From the NCBI GenBank assembly GCA_934630855.1, contig CAKTWW010000060.1, forward strand, positions 1 to 6,989: a DNA stretch of 6,989 nt, read 5' to 3'. Made by a program: the position numbers and the translations under genes. The notes under the pieces are model-generated. The model saw nothing but the letters and a program-made list of their open reading frames with translations, was not told the origin of the DNA and made no database searches. Source of the stretch: an uncultured Collinsella sp. (GTDB taxonomy: Bacteria > Actinomycetota > Coriobacteriia > Coriobacteriales > Coriobacteriaceae). This document shows positions 1-6,721 of this stretch, in pieces. Each line of letters begins with the position of its first letter. Positions within the stretch are counted from its first letter, which is position 1.

Positions 1-848
1 ATGATCTGGAAGGCCTCGCGATAGCGCTCGGACGTGCCATCGATGACCTCGGTGGGCAGGTGCGGGGTTTCCCCCGTCATATCCCAGTTGGCCTTGAGCC
101 AATTGCGGACGAATTGCTTGTCGTAGCTGGGCTGGATCTTGCCCTCCTCGTAGCTGGCGGCAGGCCAGAAACGGCTGGAGTCGGGCGTGAGGCACTCGTC
201 GATCAGCGTGACCTTGCCATCGATGACACCAAACTCGAACTTGGTATCGGCGATGATGATGCCACGGGTCGCAGCATACTCGGCGGCAGCCTTGTAGATC
301 TTGAGGGACAGGTCGCGAATCTGCGTGGCGATGTCCTCGCCTACAATCTCGCAGCAACGCTCGAACGAGATATTCTCGTCGTGGTCGCCGATCTCGGCCT
401 TCGTGGACGGGGTGAACAGAGGCTCGGGAAGCTTAGAGGCCTCGGTCAGACCCTCGGGCAGCTGGATACCGCAAACGGTGCCGTTCTCGTCATAGGTCTT
501 CTTGCCCGAACCGGTCAGATAGCCGCGAACGATGCACTCGATAGGAATCGTCTGGGCCTTCTTAACCAGCATGGCACGGCCGGCGAGATAGTCACGATAC
601 TCGGCAAACTCCTCGGGGAAATCCGCCGGGTCGATGGAGACGAGATGGTTGGGGACGATGTCGGCAAACTTATCGAACCAGAATGCCGAGATGCGGTTGA
701 GCACCTCTCCCTTAAACGGAATCTCGTCGGGAAGAATGAAGTCGAACGCAGAAATGCGGTCGGTGGCGACCATCAGCAGGTTTTCGCCGGCATCGTAGAT
801 ATCACGAACCTTGCCACGGGAATCCGGACGACGTTCCATCGTTGTCAC
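1..848 (-). CDS. purC: Phosphoribosylaminoimidazole-succinocarboxamide (SAICAR) synthase, 3' end cut by window edge
   Basis: This cytoplasmic enzyme joins aspartate to CAIR using ATP, giving SAICAR in de novo purine synthesis. The 282 visible residues contain both classic family signatures: IPIECIVRGYLTGS (residues 101-114) and IADTKFEFG (199-207). They also show the N-terminal RGKVRDIYD motif (11-19) and the PEPLFTPSTKAE stretch (141-152) typical of the longer, yeast-like PurC form. The frame has no stop before position 1, so only the extreme C-terminus is missing (family members of this type run near 290-300 residues). I chose the GTG at 848 over the in-frame ATG at 839 because AAGGAG lies 8 nt before the GTG but 17 nt before the ATG. 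The gene follows the histidine kinase after a 109-nt gap with no convincing promoter, so read-through is possible. Identity is near certain; the start is slightly less so. Confidence 0.96.
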   Translation of the reverse strand, partial: MTTMERRPDSRGKVRDIYDAGENLLMVATDRISAFDFILPDEIPFKGEVLNRISAFWFDKFADIVPNHLVSIDPADFPEEFAEYRDYLAGRAMLVKKAQTIPIECIVRGYLTGSGKKTYDENGTVCGIQLPEGLTEASKLPEPLFTPSTKAEIGDHDENISFERCCEIVGEDIATQIRDLSLKIYKAAAEYAATRGIIIADTKFEFGVIDGKVTLIDECLTPDSSRFWPAASYEEGKIQPSYDKQFVRNWLKANWDMTGETPHLPTEVIDGTSERYREAFQI

Positions 849-856
849 GTGAGTCA

Positions 857-862
857 CTCCTT
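857..862 (-). promoter_or_regulatory. purC ribosome binding site that favours a GTG start
   Basis: On the minus strand AAGGAG is followed by 8 nt and then GTG ACA ACG ATG. The spacing suits the GTG at 848 and is too long for the ATG at 839, so PurC probably begins MTTMERRP. Confidence 0.7.
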
Positions 863-879
863 ACCAAAATACGACAGTG

Positions 880-948
880 ATGCGGGTTCTTTCCCGCATG
901 TTTTCGCAAACTCGGAGCGGCAGGGACAAGACCCCTCCTTCACCGAGT
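880..948 (-). other. Two inverted repeats between the kinase gene and purC
   Basis: The gap holds a 6-bp inverted repeat (910-915 with 943-948, with a small inner repeat of AGGG/CCCT) and a perfect 7-bp stem ATGCGGG/CCCGCAT with a 6-nt loop (880-899). On the minus strand neither is followed by a clear U-tract, so they are at best weak terminators; they could also act as leader structures for purC. I see no convincing -35/-10 pair in the gap. Confidence 0.35.
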
Positions 949-957
949 AGCGAAAAG

Positions 958-2523
958 CTAGTGCTCCATTGTAGTAGATGCCGCGTCCGCCGTGTGCTCG
1001 CGAGGCAGATGAATCGTAAAAGTCGTACCCTTTCCAAGCTCCGACTCCACAGAAATGTAGCCATGATGGCGCTCGACAATCTGCTTGGTCACGGCAAGGC
1101 CCACACCTAGGCCGCCCGCCTCGCGGGCACGGCTGGCGTCGGCACGCCAAAAGCGACCGAAGATGCGCGACAGGTCGTCCTTGGCGATACCGATGCCCGT
1201 ATCCGAAACGGCGATACTAACATGCTTGCGGTCGCTGAGTACCGAAACCACGACCCAACCGCCCTCGGGGGTGTAGCGCATGGCGTTGCTCATAAGGTTG
1301 ATGACGCATTGCGTGATCATATCGGGATCGGCCTCGACGACATCGTCGTGACCCTGGGTCTCGTCCGCAAAGCGCAGGCGCAAATCGCGGTCGGCAAACA
1401 GGCGCTCTTGGCCATTCACGATCGATCGCACGAACGGCACCATATCCACCGGCTCCAGATTGAGCGGCGCGGTGCTATTTTCCATACGCGACAAATCGAG
1501 CATCTGCTGCACCAGGCGTGCCAGACGGCGTGTCTCGGAGGCAACCGTCTCCAAATGTTCGTCGTCGGTGGGATATACCCCGTCCTGCATGGCCTCGACC
1601 GTCGCGAGCATCGCCATCAAAGGTGTGCGCAGCTCGTGCGCGACGTCCGAAGTCAAACGCTTCTCGTGCTTCATATCCTTCTCGAGCGACGTGGCCATCT
1701 CATCGAATGTCTCGCCCAGCTGGTCGATTTCGTCGTCACCGCGCAGGCCCGTGCGAGCGGACAGGTCTCCGTCGCGAATCTGCTTGGCGGTGCTGGTAAT
1801 GCGATGGATCGGCTTGGTGAGCATGCGCGACATAAGCGCTCCGATAACGACCGAGATGCAAACGGCCACAACCGCGGCGAGCGCCATGGCGTTAAAGGTC
1901 TTCTCTCTAAACGCGGAGTCTGCCTTGGTGAGTAGGGCGTCGGAGCCGATGGCCCACAGCTTCACTTGTCCGACATGCTCGCCGGAAGACGTTACGATCT
2001 CGACGTTGGCAACACTGTCCGATCCGGTGGGAGCCGACGAAACGGGGCTATGCGAAGCCCTTTTGCCGGTCGACCCATCAGTCGCCGCCTGGTTTTCGCG
2101 TACGTCGGCAGTGGCGCTTGCCGAAGGCCAGGAATCGTCGTAGACGATCACGCCCTTTTTATTGACGACCTGCATACCCAGGTCATCGGACACCAGGCTC
2201 GATGTGGCAACGGTGCGCAGTTCCTCGGCCGTCCAGCTGCCGTTTTCATCATAGGATGTCGCCAGTTTTTCGGCCGCGGAGTTGGCAATCTCAACGATGT
2301 TGGAACGCGTGTAATCGGAAAACACCGTACCCCACACGACCGAGACAACACCCACCAGCACCAATACCGTCATGAGCGATGTCAGGGCAAAAGCCAGGGC
2401 CATTCGAGAGGGATAGCTCATCGTCGGCCGCGAATCGGAACGAGGCGTGTTCCAACTTGCCTTGGAACCCGCCTCGTTCTCCTGCTTGTGCTTTTGTCCA
2501 ATTTCAAAGCGGGCAGGTGTCAT
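958..2523 (-). CDS. Membrane sensor histidine kinase with HAMP domain, partner of the upstream response regulator
   Basis: A 521-residue inner-membrane kinase that should autophosphorylate on histidine and pass phosphate to the adjacent regulator. The order is: a charged cytoplasmic tail (1-40), a first membrane helix (about 41-67), an extracytoplasmic sensor of about 140 residues (69-208), a second helix (about 211-232), HAMP (about 233-285), and HisKA with H-box SDVAHELRTP, phospho-acceptor His296. The ATPase domain shows N-box N409 and N413, G1 box DTGIG (441-445), F-box RIFGRFWR (453-460) and G2 box GGLGVGLAV (470-478), so all catalytic boxes are intact. The sensor has a GVIVYDDS strand typical of PAS-like extracytoplasmic folds and a Ser/Thr/Ala-rich stretch near 135-172. 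The start lies 11 nt after the regulator's stop behind a weak AGGGA; the Met at residue 35 has no better ribosome site. The signal sensed cannot be told from sequence. Confidence 0.95.
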   Translation of the reverse strand: MTPARFEIGQKHKQENEAGSKASWNTPRSDSRPTMSYPSRMALAFALTSLMTVLVLVGVVSVVWGTVFSDYTRSNIVEIANSAAEKLATSYDENGSWTAEELRTVATSSLVSDDLGMQVVNKKGVIVYDDSWPSASATADVRENQAATDGSTGKRASHSPVSSAPTGSDSVANVEIVTSSGEHVGQVKLWAIGSDALLTKADSAFREKTFNAMALAAVVAVCISVVIGALMSRMLTKPIHRITSTAKQIRDGDLSARTGLRGDDEIDQLGETFDEMATSLEKDMKHEKRLTSDVAHELRTPLMAMLATVEAMQDGVYPTDDEHLETVASETRRLARLVQQMLDLSRMENSTAPLNLEPVDMVPFVRSIVNGQERLFADRDLRLRFADETQGHDDVVEADPDMITQCVINLMSNAMRYTPEGGWVVVSVLSDRKHVSIAVSDTGIGIAKDDLSRIFGRFWRADASRAREAGGLGVGLAVTKQIVERHHGYISVESELGKGTTFTIHLPREHTADAASTTMEH

Positions 2524-2534
2524 ATGTGATTTCC

Positions 2535-3257
2535 CTATTTCTCGTCCGACTTGTCAGTCTTGGCAGGAGCCTCAAAACGATAGCCAACGCCGTGGACGGT
2601 GTAGAGCCACTTGGGCTTCTTGGGATCGTCGCCCAGCTTGGCGCGAAGGTTCTTCACGTGGCTGTCGATGGTGCGCTCATAGCCCTCAAAGTCATAGCCG
2701 AGCACTTTCTCGACCAGCTCCATACGGTTATAGACGCGACCGGGATGACGAGCAAGCGTGGTGAGCAGCTTAAACTCGGAAGCGGTCAGATCGACTTCCT
2801 TGTTCTCGACCAAAATCTTGTGGCCCGAAATATCAATGACCAGGTCGCCGAAGTCGAGTACCTCGACTGCCGGCTCGTCGGCCTGATGGGCACGGCGGAA
2901 CAGAGCGCGCACGCGGGCGACGAGCTCGCGCGGCGAGAAGGGCTTGATCAGGTAGTCATCGGCGCCCAGCTCAAGACCGATAATGCGGTCCTCGATTTCA
3001 CCCTTGGCCGTAAGCATGATAATGGGCACATCGGAGGTATCGCGAATAGTGCGGCAGACGCGCTCGCCGGGAATCTTGGGGAGCATGAGGTCGAGCACGA
3101 CCAGATCGAACTGGTGCTTCTCGAACTCCTCGATCGCGGACTGGCCGTCGCCGACGCCCACAACCCAGTAACCCTCACGCTCGAGATAGGCTGCGACAGC
3201 GTCACGGATTGCCTTCTCATCCTCGACCAGCAGAATCTTTTTTGCATCTGAAGCCAT
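2535..3257 (-). CDS. OmpR/PhoB-family response regulator
   Basis: A 240-residue DNA-binding regulator, phosphorylated by the kinase encoded just downstream. The receiver domain (about 6-120) has the acidic pair Glu12-Asp13, phospho-acceptor Asp56 in VVLDLMLP, switch Thr83 in MLTAKG and conserved Lys105 in DDYLIKPFSP. The C-terminal winged helix (about 133-231) has TASEFKLL, the recognition-helix region RTIDSHVKNLRAKL and the closing YTVHGVGYRFE wing, all standard for the OmpR class. I start at the ATG at 3257 because AGGGGGG (3265-3271) lies 7 nt upstream; a TTG seven codons earlier would sit before that site. Kinase and regulator are 11 nt apart and clearly one transcript. The target genes are unknown; the neighbouring lipoprotein unit is a natural candidate but only by position. 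Confidence 0.96.
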   Translation of the reverse strand: MASDAKKILLVEDEKAIRDAVAAYLEREGYWVVGVGDGQSAIEEFEKHQFDLVVLDLMLPKIPGERVCRTIRDTSDVPIIMLTAKGEIEDRIIGLELGADDYLIKPFSPRELVARVRALFRRAHQADEPAVEVLDFGDLVIDISGHKILVENKEVDLTASEFKLLTTLARHPGRVYNRMELVEKVLGYDFEGYERTIDSHVKNLRAKLGDDPKKPKWLYTVHGVGYRFEAPAKTDKSDEK

Positions 3258-3312
3258 AACACGGCCCCCCTGTCTCAATTAGCTAAGAACAAGCCCATTT
3301 TAACGCACCTGA

Positions 3313-3351
3313 GCCCGCCGGACATCGCATGGACGCGACAGCTCGGCGGGC
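3313..3351 (-). terminator. GC-rich inverted repeat between lipoprotein and regulator genes, possible weak terminator
   Basis: GCCCGCCG (3313-3320) pairs perfectly with CGGCGGGC (3344-3351) across 23 nt; an inner 4-bp pairing TCGC/GCGA can extend the fold. It lies 60 nt past the lipoprotein stop and 56 nt before the regulator start. On the minus strand it is followed by TCAGGTGCGTTAAAAT, not a U-run, so intrinsic termination is doubtful. The TAAAAT just after it could be a -10 element for the regulator, but no good -35 is present. Confidence 0.35.
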
Positions 3352-3410
3352 GGTACTCATAGTTACAACGCGCTTATTCCCCCGTCGGCGCCTTTTTAAC
3401 CCCACGTAGA

Positions 3411-4622
3411 CTAAAGAGAAAACAGACGGGCCGTAACCGTCTCGGGCACGCCCTGGCTATTTCGAACTGTGGCGTACGTCAAAAACGCATCCGATTCACC
3501 CGCTGTAGCAGGGTAATCGCCATACTCGAGGGCACGATCGGGAGACAGTAGCGACCCATAGGTCTTCGCCGATGTGTTGATCAGAAAATGAGACGCCTGA
3601 ACCTTAACCAAGTACTTGTTCTTTCTCCCCGCGGCACATGCAAGCGGCTCGCGCGACAAAAAGAGATAGGGACCGCCCTCGTTGCCGATATACGTGCCCA
3701 TGTTGCCCAAGCTGCCGACACCGTTATAGGTTGCCTCAATGGAAAACACGAAGGTATCGCCCATGTAGACGGCCTCAAAGGGGGATACCGACGAGGGAAG
3801 CACCAACTGAGCGCGCTTGGTGTTATTGCCGTCGGTCAAATCAATCGCCGTCATACCGTAATAGACGCCCTCGTCGTTGCGCACGCGCGGTGAAATGGTC
3901 AAGATGCCGTCGCTCACACGCGGTGCAGATGCAAAACGACCCGTCGACTTCCAAATAACCTCGGGCTTGGACTCGTCGACCGACTGACGATAGCAAAACG
4001 AGTCGCTACTTGTCTTGGAGCCGCCCGACGCAGGCATTTTGTACCAGATAACCGATGACCCATATGCGGTAAAGAGCGGCGGGTCGTAATCCTTGCCGCC
4101 GCGATCGAGCTCGACGGCATTACCGGAAAGCGACACCCCCGAAAGCCCCTGAGCGTAGAGTTTCCACGCGGAGTTCGCATAGTCCATCTCAATCCATGCA
4201 AACACACTGTCGGTCGCACGGACATCATAAAACGCATAGCCCGTGCCCTCGACGGGGTCTTCGACCAACGTCGTCAGGGAACCATCGCTCAGACTGAGCA
4301 CACCGAGCGTATTGGCATGCTGCGCCGAGGCGGGCGCCATCATTGCCGCGGACAGATTACCGTCGCAGTAGTACAGCAGCGTGCCAAGCGGCAGCGTCCA
4401 CGAGGCAGTAGGCTCAAGATCGATGTCGACAGCCTCATACTCATCGGTAATCGAGATAATCTTGGAATCGTCTTTGATGACCTGTGGCTCGCCGGCAGCG
4501 TCGTCGCTGGTGCCAGATTTTGACGAGCATCCCGCAAGCAGCGTGGCGGCACCCGTGGCGGCGCCGCCAAAAACAAAGCCTCGGCGCGTTATTCCGTTCT
4601 TAAAGCGATCGGAGCTACCCAT
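3411..4622 (-). CDS. Tat-exported lipoprotein of unknown function
   Basis: A 403-residue protein whose first 32 residues are a twin-arginine lipoprotein signal: ITRRGFVFGG (11-20), a hydrophobic Ala/Gly/Thr stretch, then the lipobox LLAGC with Cys32. This predicts folding in the cytoplasm, Tat export and lipid anchoring on the outer face of the membrane. A Ser/Asp-rich linker (33-45) follows. The rest has no motif I can name, but it is rich in short hydrophobic strands with Gly/Asp turns and WI, WY and YG pairs (for example VFAWIEMD, SSVIWYKMP, GILTISPRV, DTFVFSIEA, DAFLTYATV) at fairly regular intervals, which suggests a beta-propeller-like fold; that is inference. The start is the ATG at 4622, which shares one base with the stop of the TSCPD gene (TAATG), implying translational coupling. 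No enzyme active site is recognised. Confidence 0.88.
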   Translation of the reverse strand: MGSSDRFKNGITRRGFVFGGAATGAATLLAGCSSKSGTSDDAAGEPQVIKDDSKIISITDEYEAVDIDLEPTASWTLPLGTLLYYCDGNLSAAMMAPASAQHANTLGVLSLSDGSLTTLVEDPVEGTGYAFYDVRATDSVFAWIEMDYANSAWKLYAQGLSGVSLSGNAVELDRGGKDYDPPLFTAYGSSVIWYKMPASGGSKTSSDSFCYRQSVDESKPEVIWKSTGRFASAPRVSDGILTISPRVRNDEGVYYGMTAIDLTDGNNTKRAQLVLPSSVSPFEAVYMGDTFVFSIEATYNGVGSLGNMGTYIGNEGGPYLFLSREPLACAAGRKNKYLVKVQASHFLINTSAKTYGSLLSPDRALEYGDYPATAGESDAFLTYATVRNSQGVPETVTARLFSL

Positions 4623-4885
4623 TAGGCGTTCTCGGCGCGGGCGGCCTCGATGGCGCGTGTGAGCTGATCGGCACAAGAGGTCTTCTTCATGCCGCAGGTA
4701 TTGCCGGCGAGAACCTCGATCACACGGTCGGCAGGAGCTCCCTCGACCAGCTTGGAGATAGCCTTGAGGTTGCCGTCGCAGCCGCCGGTAAACTCGACAC
4801 CCAGCACCTTGCTGCCGTCGTCGGAAAGATTGAGGTGGATATTGCGAGAGCATACACCCTGAGGTTTGTAATCGAAACTAATCAT
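4622..4885 (-). CDS. Small TSCPD-domain protein (TIGR03905-like)
   Basis: An 87-residue protein with four cysteines (12, 36, 64, 71) in the pattern GVCSR, GGCDGN and NTCGMKKTSCADQL. The last element is a TSCAD version of the TSCPD motif that names the family, and the length and spacing match the uncharacterised stand-alone TIGR03905 group. A related module is found at the C-terminus of some B12-dependent ribonucleotide reductases, which hints at a metal- or nucleotide-related role, but the function of the stand-alone form is unknown. The ATG at 4885 has GAGAGGGG ending 5 nt upstream, better than any earlier start. The stop TAA overlaps the lipoprotein ATG by one base. The two are likely made together although one is cytosolic and the other exported. 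Confidence 0.88.
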   Translation of the reverse strand: MISFDYKPQGVCSRNIHLNLSDDGSKVLGVEFTGGCDGNLKAISKLVEGAPADRVIEVLAGNTCGMKKTSCADQLTRAIEAARAENA

Positions 4886-4918
4886 GCGGTCCCCTCTCAA
4901 ATGCACGGTAAGTCATTT

Positions 4919-4948
4919 ATTATCGCTGTCTATTCTCGGATACAACAA
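4919..4948 (-). promoter_or_regulatory. Candidate sigma-70-type promoter of the TSCPD-lipoprotein unit
   Basis: On the minus strand TTGTTG (4943-4948) and GATAAT (4919-4924) are 18 bp apart; the pair TTGTAT/TAATAA with 17 bp is an overlapping alternative. This would place the transcript start about 27 nt before the ATG at 4885. The region is AT-rich against the GC-rich surroundings. Its -35 overlaps the tail of the purB terminator. Confidence 0.5.
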
Positions 4949-4986
4949 GGCGCTTTGCCGGCAACACACATTACCAGCAAAGCGCC
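4949..4986 (-). terminator. purB intrinsic terminator
   Basis: The minus-strand RNA forms a 16-bp stem (10 perfect pairs GGCGCTTTGC/GCAAAGCGCC, then six more including two G-U pairs) with loop UGUGUG, followed by UUGUUGUAU. The two wobble pairs would be C-A mismatches on the plus strand, so the structure fits an RNA read leftwards from purB, whose stop is 26 nt upstream. Confidence 0.75.
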
Positions 4987-5012
4987 CAAACAAGTTAATG
5001 TCACGCTCGAGC

Positions 5013-6359
5013 CTACTCGAAGCTCAGCTGCTCCAGGCGATCGAAGACCGTATCGATGCGGGTGAGGAAGTCCCACGGGTCAAAGATTTCGTCGAGTTTC
5101 TCCTGGCTGACGGTGCAGCGCGGATCGGCCTCGAGGCGCTCCTTAAAGGTGGGGCCGGAGACGCAATCCTGCACCTCATGCCAGGTGGCCATGGCGTTTT
5201 CCTGCACGATGGCATAGGCGTCCTCGCGGGTGATGCCCGTATCGACGAGGGCCAGCAGCACCTTGGAGGAGAAGATGAGGCCGCGGGTCTTGTTGAGGTT
5301 GGCCATCATGCGCGCCGGATACAGCTGCAGGCCGTCGATGACGCGGATGAGACACTGGAACATATGGTCAAGGGCGATGAAGGAGTCGGCCTGGGCGACG
5401 CGCTCGGCAGAGGAGTGCGAAATATCGCGCTCGTGCCACAGGGCGACGTTGTCGAAGGCGACCTGAGCATTGGACTTCACGACGCGCGACAGGCCGCAGA
5501 CCTTCTCCATGGTGATGGGGTTGCGCTTGTGCGGCATAGCGGAGCTGCCCTTTTGACCCTTGCGGAACGGCTCCTCGGCCTCGAGTGTATCGGTCTTCTG
5601 CAGGTTGCGGACCTCGGTCGCAATACGCTCGCAGGTGGCTGCCGTGGTAGCGAGCACGCCGGCAAGGTAGGCATGGTGGTCGCGACTGATGACCTGCGTG
5701 GAGAGCGGATCGTGGACCAGACCCAAGTGTTCGCAGACATACTCCTCGACAAACGGCTCGATGGAGCTGTAGGTGCCGACGGCACCAGAGATGGCACCGA
5801 AGGCGACGTTCTTGCGGGCGTCCTCAAGACGATCAAGGTCGCGCTTGAGCTCCCATGCCCAAGAGCCAAACTTCATACCGAAGGTCATCGGCTCGGCGTG
5901 GATGCCATGAGTGCGGCCGGCGCAGAGCGTGTTGCGCTCCTCGAAGGCGCGACGCTTGCAGATCTCGCCGAGCTTCTTGACGTCCTCGATGATCAGGTCG
6001 CAGGCCTGGGTGAGCTGATAGCACAGAGCCGTGTCTCCCAGGTCGGAGCTGGTCATGCCGTAGTGAACCCAGCGGCTAGGCTTGGGCTCGCCCTCGGGAA
6101 CGTCGGCGTCGATGTACTCCTTCATGTTGGTCAGGAAGGCGATGACGTCGTGGCGCGTGACCTCCTCGATCTCGTCAACCTTTGCCTTCTCAAAGTTGGC
6201 GTGGTCGCGAATCCACTGGGCCTCGTCTTTGGAAATACCGATCTTGCCGAGCTCCGCCTGGGCCTCGCAGGCCAAGACCTCGATCTCCTGCCAAATGGCG
6301 TACTTGTTCTCGAGGGAGAAGATGTGTCCCATCTCCGGGCGGGTATAGCGATCGATCAT
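5013..6359 (-). CDS. purB: Adenylosuccinate lyase
   Basis: A 448-residue cytoplasmic enzyme of the fumarase/aspartase superfamily. It removes fumarate from SAICAR (giving AICAR) and from adenylosuccinate (giving AMP), so it acts twice in purine synthesis. The superfamily signature GSSAMPHKRNP is at 271-281 and carries the mobile-loop catalytic serine. The other conserved blocks are present: HYGMTSSD (99-106) and the catalytic-histidine segment GRTHGIHAEP (148-157, His151). Length and motifs match full-length bacterial PurB with no missing part. The ATG at 6359 has AAGGAG with a 5-nt spacer. The gene has its own candidate promoter upstream and a strong terminator downstream, so it appears to be a single-gene unit rather than part of one operon with purC. 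Assignment is secure. Confidence 0.98.
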   Translation of the reverse strand: MIDRYTRPEMGHIFSLENKYAIWQEIEVLACEAQAELGKIGISKDEAQWIRDHANFEKAKVDEIEEVTRHDVIAFLTNMKEYIDADVPEGEPKPSRWVHYGMTSSDLGDTALCYQLTQACDLIIEDVKKLGEICKRRAFEERNTLCAGRTHGIHAEPMTFGMKFGSWAWELKRDLDRLEDARKNVAFGAISGAVGTYSSIEPFVEEYVCEHLGLVHDPLSTQVISRDHHAYLAGVLATTAATCERIATEVRNLQKTDTLEAEEPFRKGQKGSSAMPHKRNPITMEKVCGLSRVVKSNAQVAFDNVALWHERDISHSSAERVAQADSFIALDHMFQCLIRVIDGLQLYPARMMANLNKTRGLIFSSKVLLALVDTGITREDAYAIVQENAMATWHEVQDCVSGPTFKERLEADPRCTVSQEKLDEIFDPWDFLTRIDTVFDRLEQLSFE

Positions 6360-6403
6360 AGCGGCTCCTTTTTGGTTATTGGCACGTTGGTCGTAACTCG
6401 ACT

Positions 6404-6429
6404 ATTGTACCGTGCGCAGGTGCCCGCAT
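6404..6429 (-). promoter_or_regulatory. Candidate purB promoter
   Basis: The minus strand has a good -10 TACAAT (6404-6409), placing transcription start about 38 nt before the purB ATG. The best -35-like hexamer, TTGTCC, is 20 bp away, longer than the usual 17, so only the -10 is persuasive. I see no recognisable purine repressor box or riboswitch. Confidence 0.45.
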
Positions 6430-6458
6430 GGACAACAGGCATCAACCTAACATTTTGT

Positions 6459-6510
6459 CGGGGCAGGCATGCGGACGTCTGCGTATTTGCTTCGCAAATC
6501 CGCACCGGCT
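6459..6510 (-). repeat. Repeat copy R1, diverged, beside the purB promoter
   Basis: The hairpin half (6477-6510) matches copies R2 and R3 at 32 of 34 positions; one change (C at 6500) breaks a stem pair. The half that in R2 and R3 equals the tRNA-Gly 3' end is eroded, about 12 of 18 matching. It continues with TCAG as in R3. It lies about 50 nt upstream of the -10 of purB, so it could influence that promoter, but nothing shows this. Confidence 0.75.
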
Positions 6511-6589
6511 TCAGACGAGATCTTCGAATTCACAGAGCCGCTGGGGGAGACTTCGTTGAATTGGCTATCCCGACGTCTCCCTTTGCTGA

Positions 6590-6641
6590 TGGAGCGGGCA
6601 ACGGGACGTCCGCGTATTTGCTTCGCAAATACGCACCGGCT
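6590..6641 (-). repeat. Repeat copy R2 carrying a tRNA-Gly 3' end
   Basis: Identical over all 52 bp to R3. Positions 6590-6607 are an exact copy of the last 18 nt of the tRNA-Gly gene, from the 3' strand of the T-stem through CCA, in the same orientation as the tRNA. The rest holds the short palindrome GGACGTCC and a perfect 10-bp stem GCGTATTTGC/GCAAATACGC with a TTC loop (6612-6634). There is no U-run on either side, so it is not an intrinsic terminator. Confidence 0.9.
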
Positions 6642-6721
6642 GTGGTCGGCGAATCCGGGTTCGTAAAAGCGCAAGGGTAAAGCCGGTTGAATCTTCCATT
6701 CCCGAAATCTGCCGCGCTCGG
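6642..6721. other. Spacer between R2 and R3
   Basis: 80 bp with no gene. It appears related to the 79-bp spacer 6511-6589: both share GTTGAAT followed at similar distance by TCCCGA. This suggests that the whole unit of about 132 bp was duplicated and the spacers then diverged faster than the repeats. Confidence 0.5.

Noticed and set aside
60..950. A 296-residue plus-strand open frame.
   Set aside because: Antisense to purC, whose two family signatures are intact on the minus strand.
849..957. Purine riboswitch or other known leader upstream of purC.
   Set aside because: The gap has simple stem-loops only; I could not find a three-way junction core or any other conserved riboswitch motif.
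4623..4853. Extending the lipoprotein gene upstream to an in-frame ATG at 4853.
   Set aside because: That would run through the TSCPD gene in another frame and bury the Tat signal inside the protein; the ATG at 4622 places the signal at the N-terminus and couples to the upstream stop.
4884..6680. A 598-residue open frame on the plus strand.
   Set aside because: It is antisense to purB through most of its length and extends into the repeats. High GC at third codon positions produces long antisense frames; the PurB motifs on the other strand are decisive.
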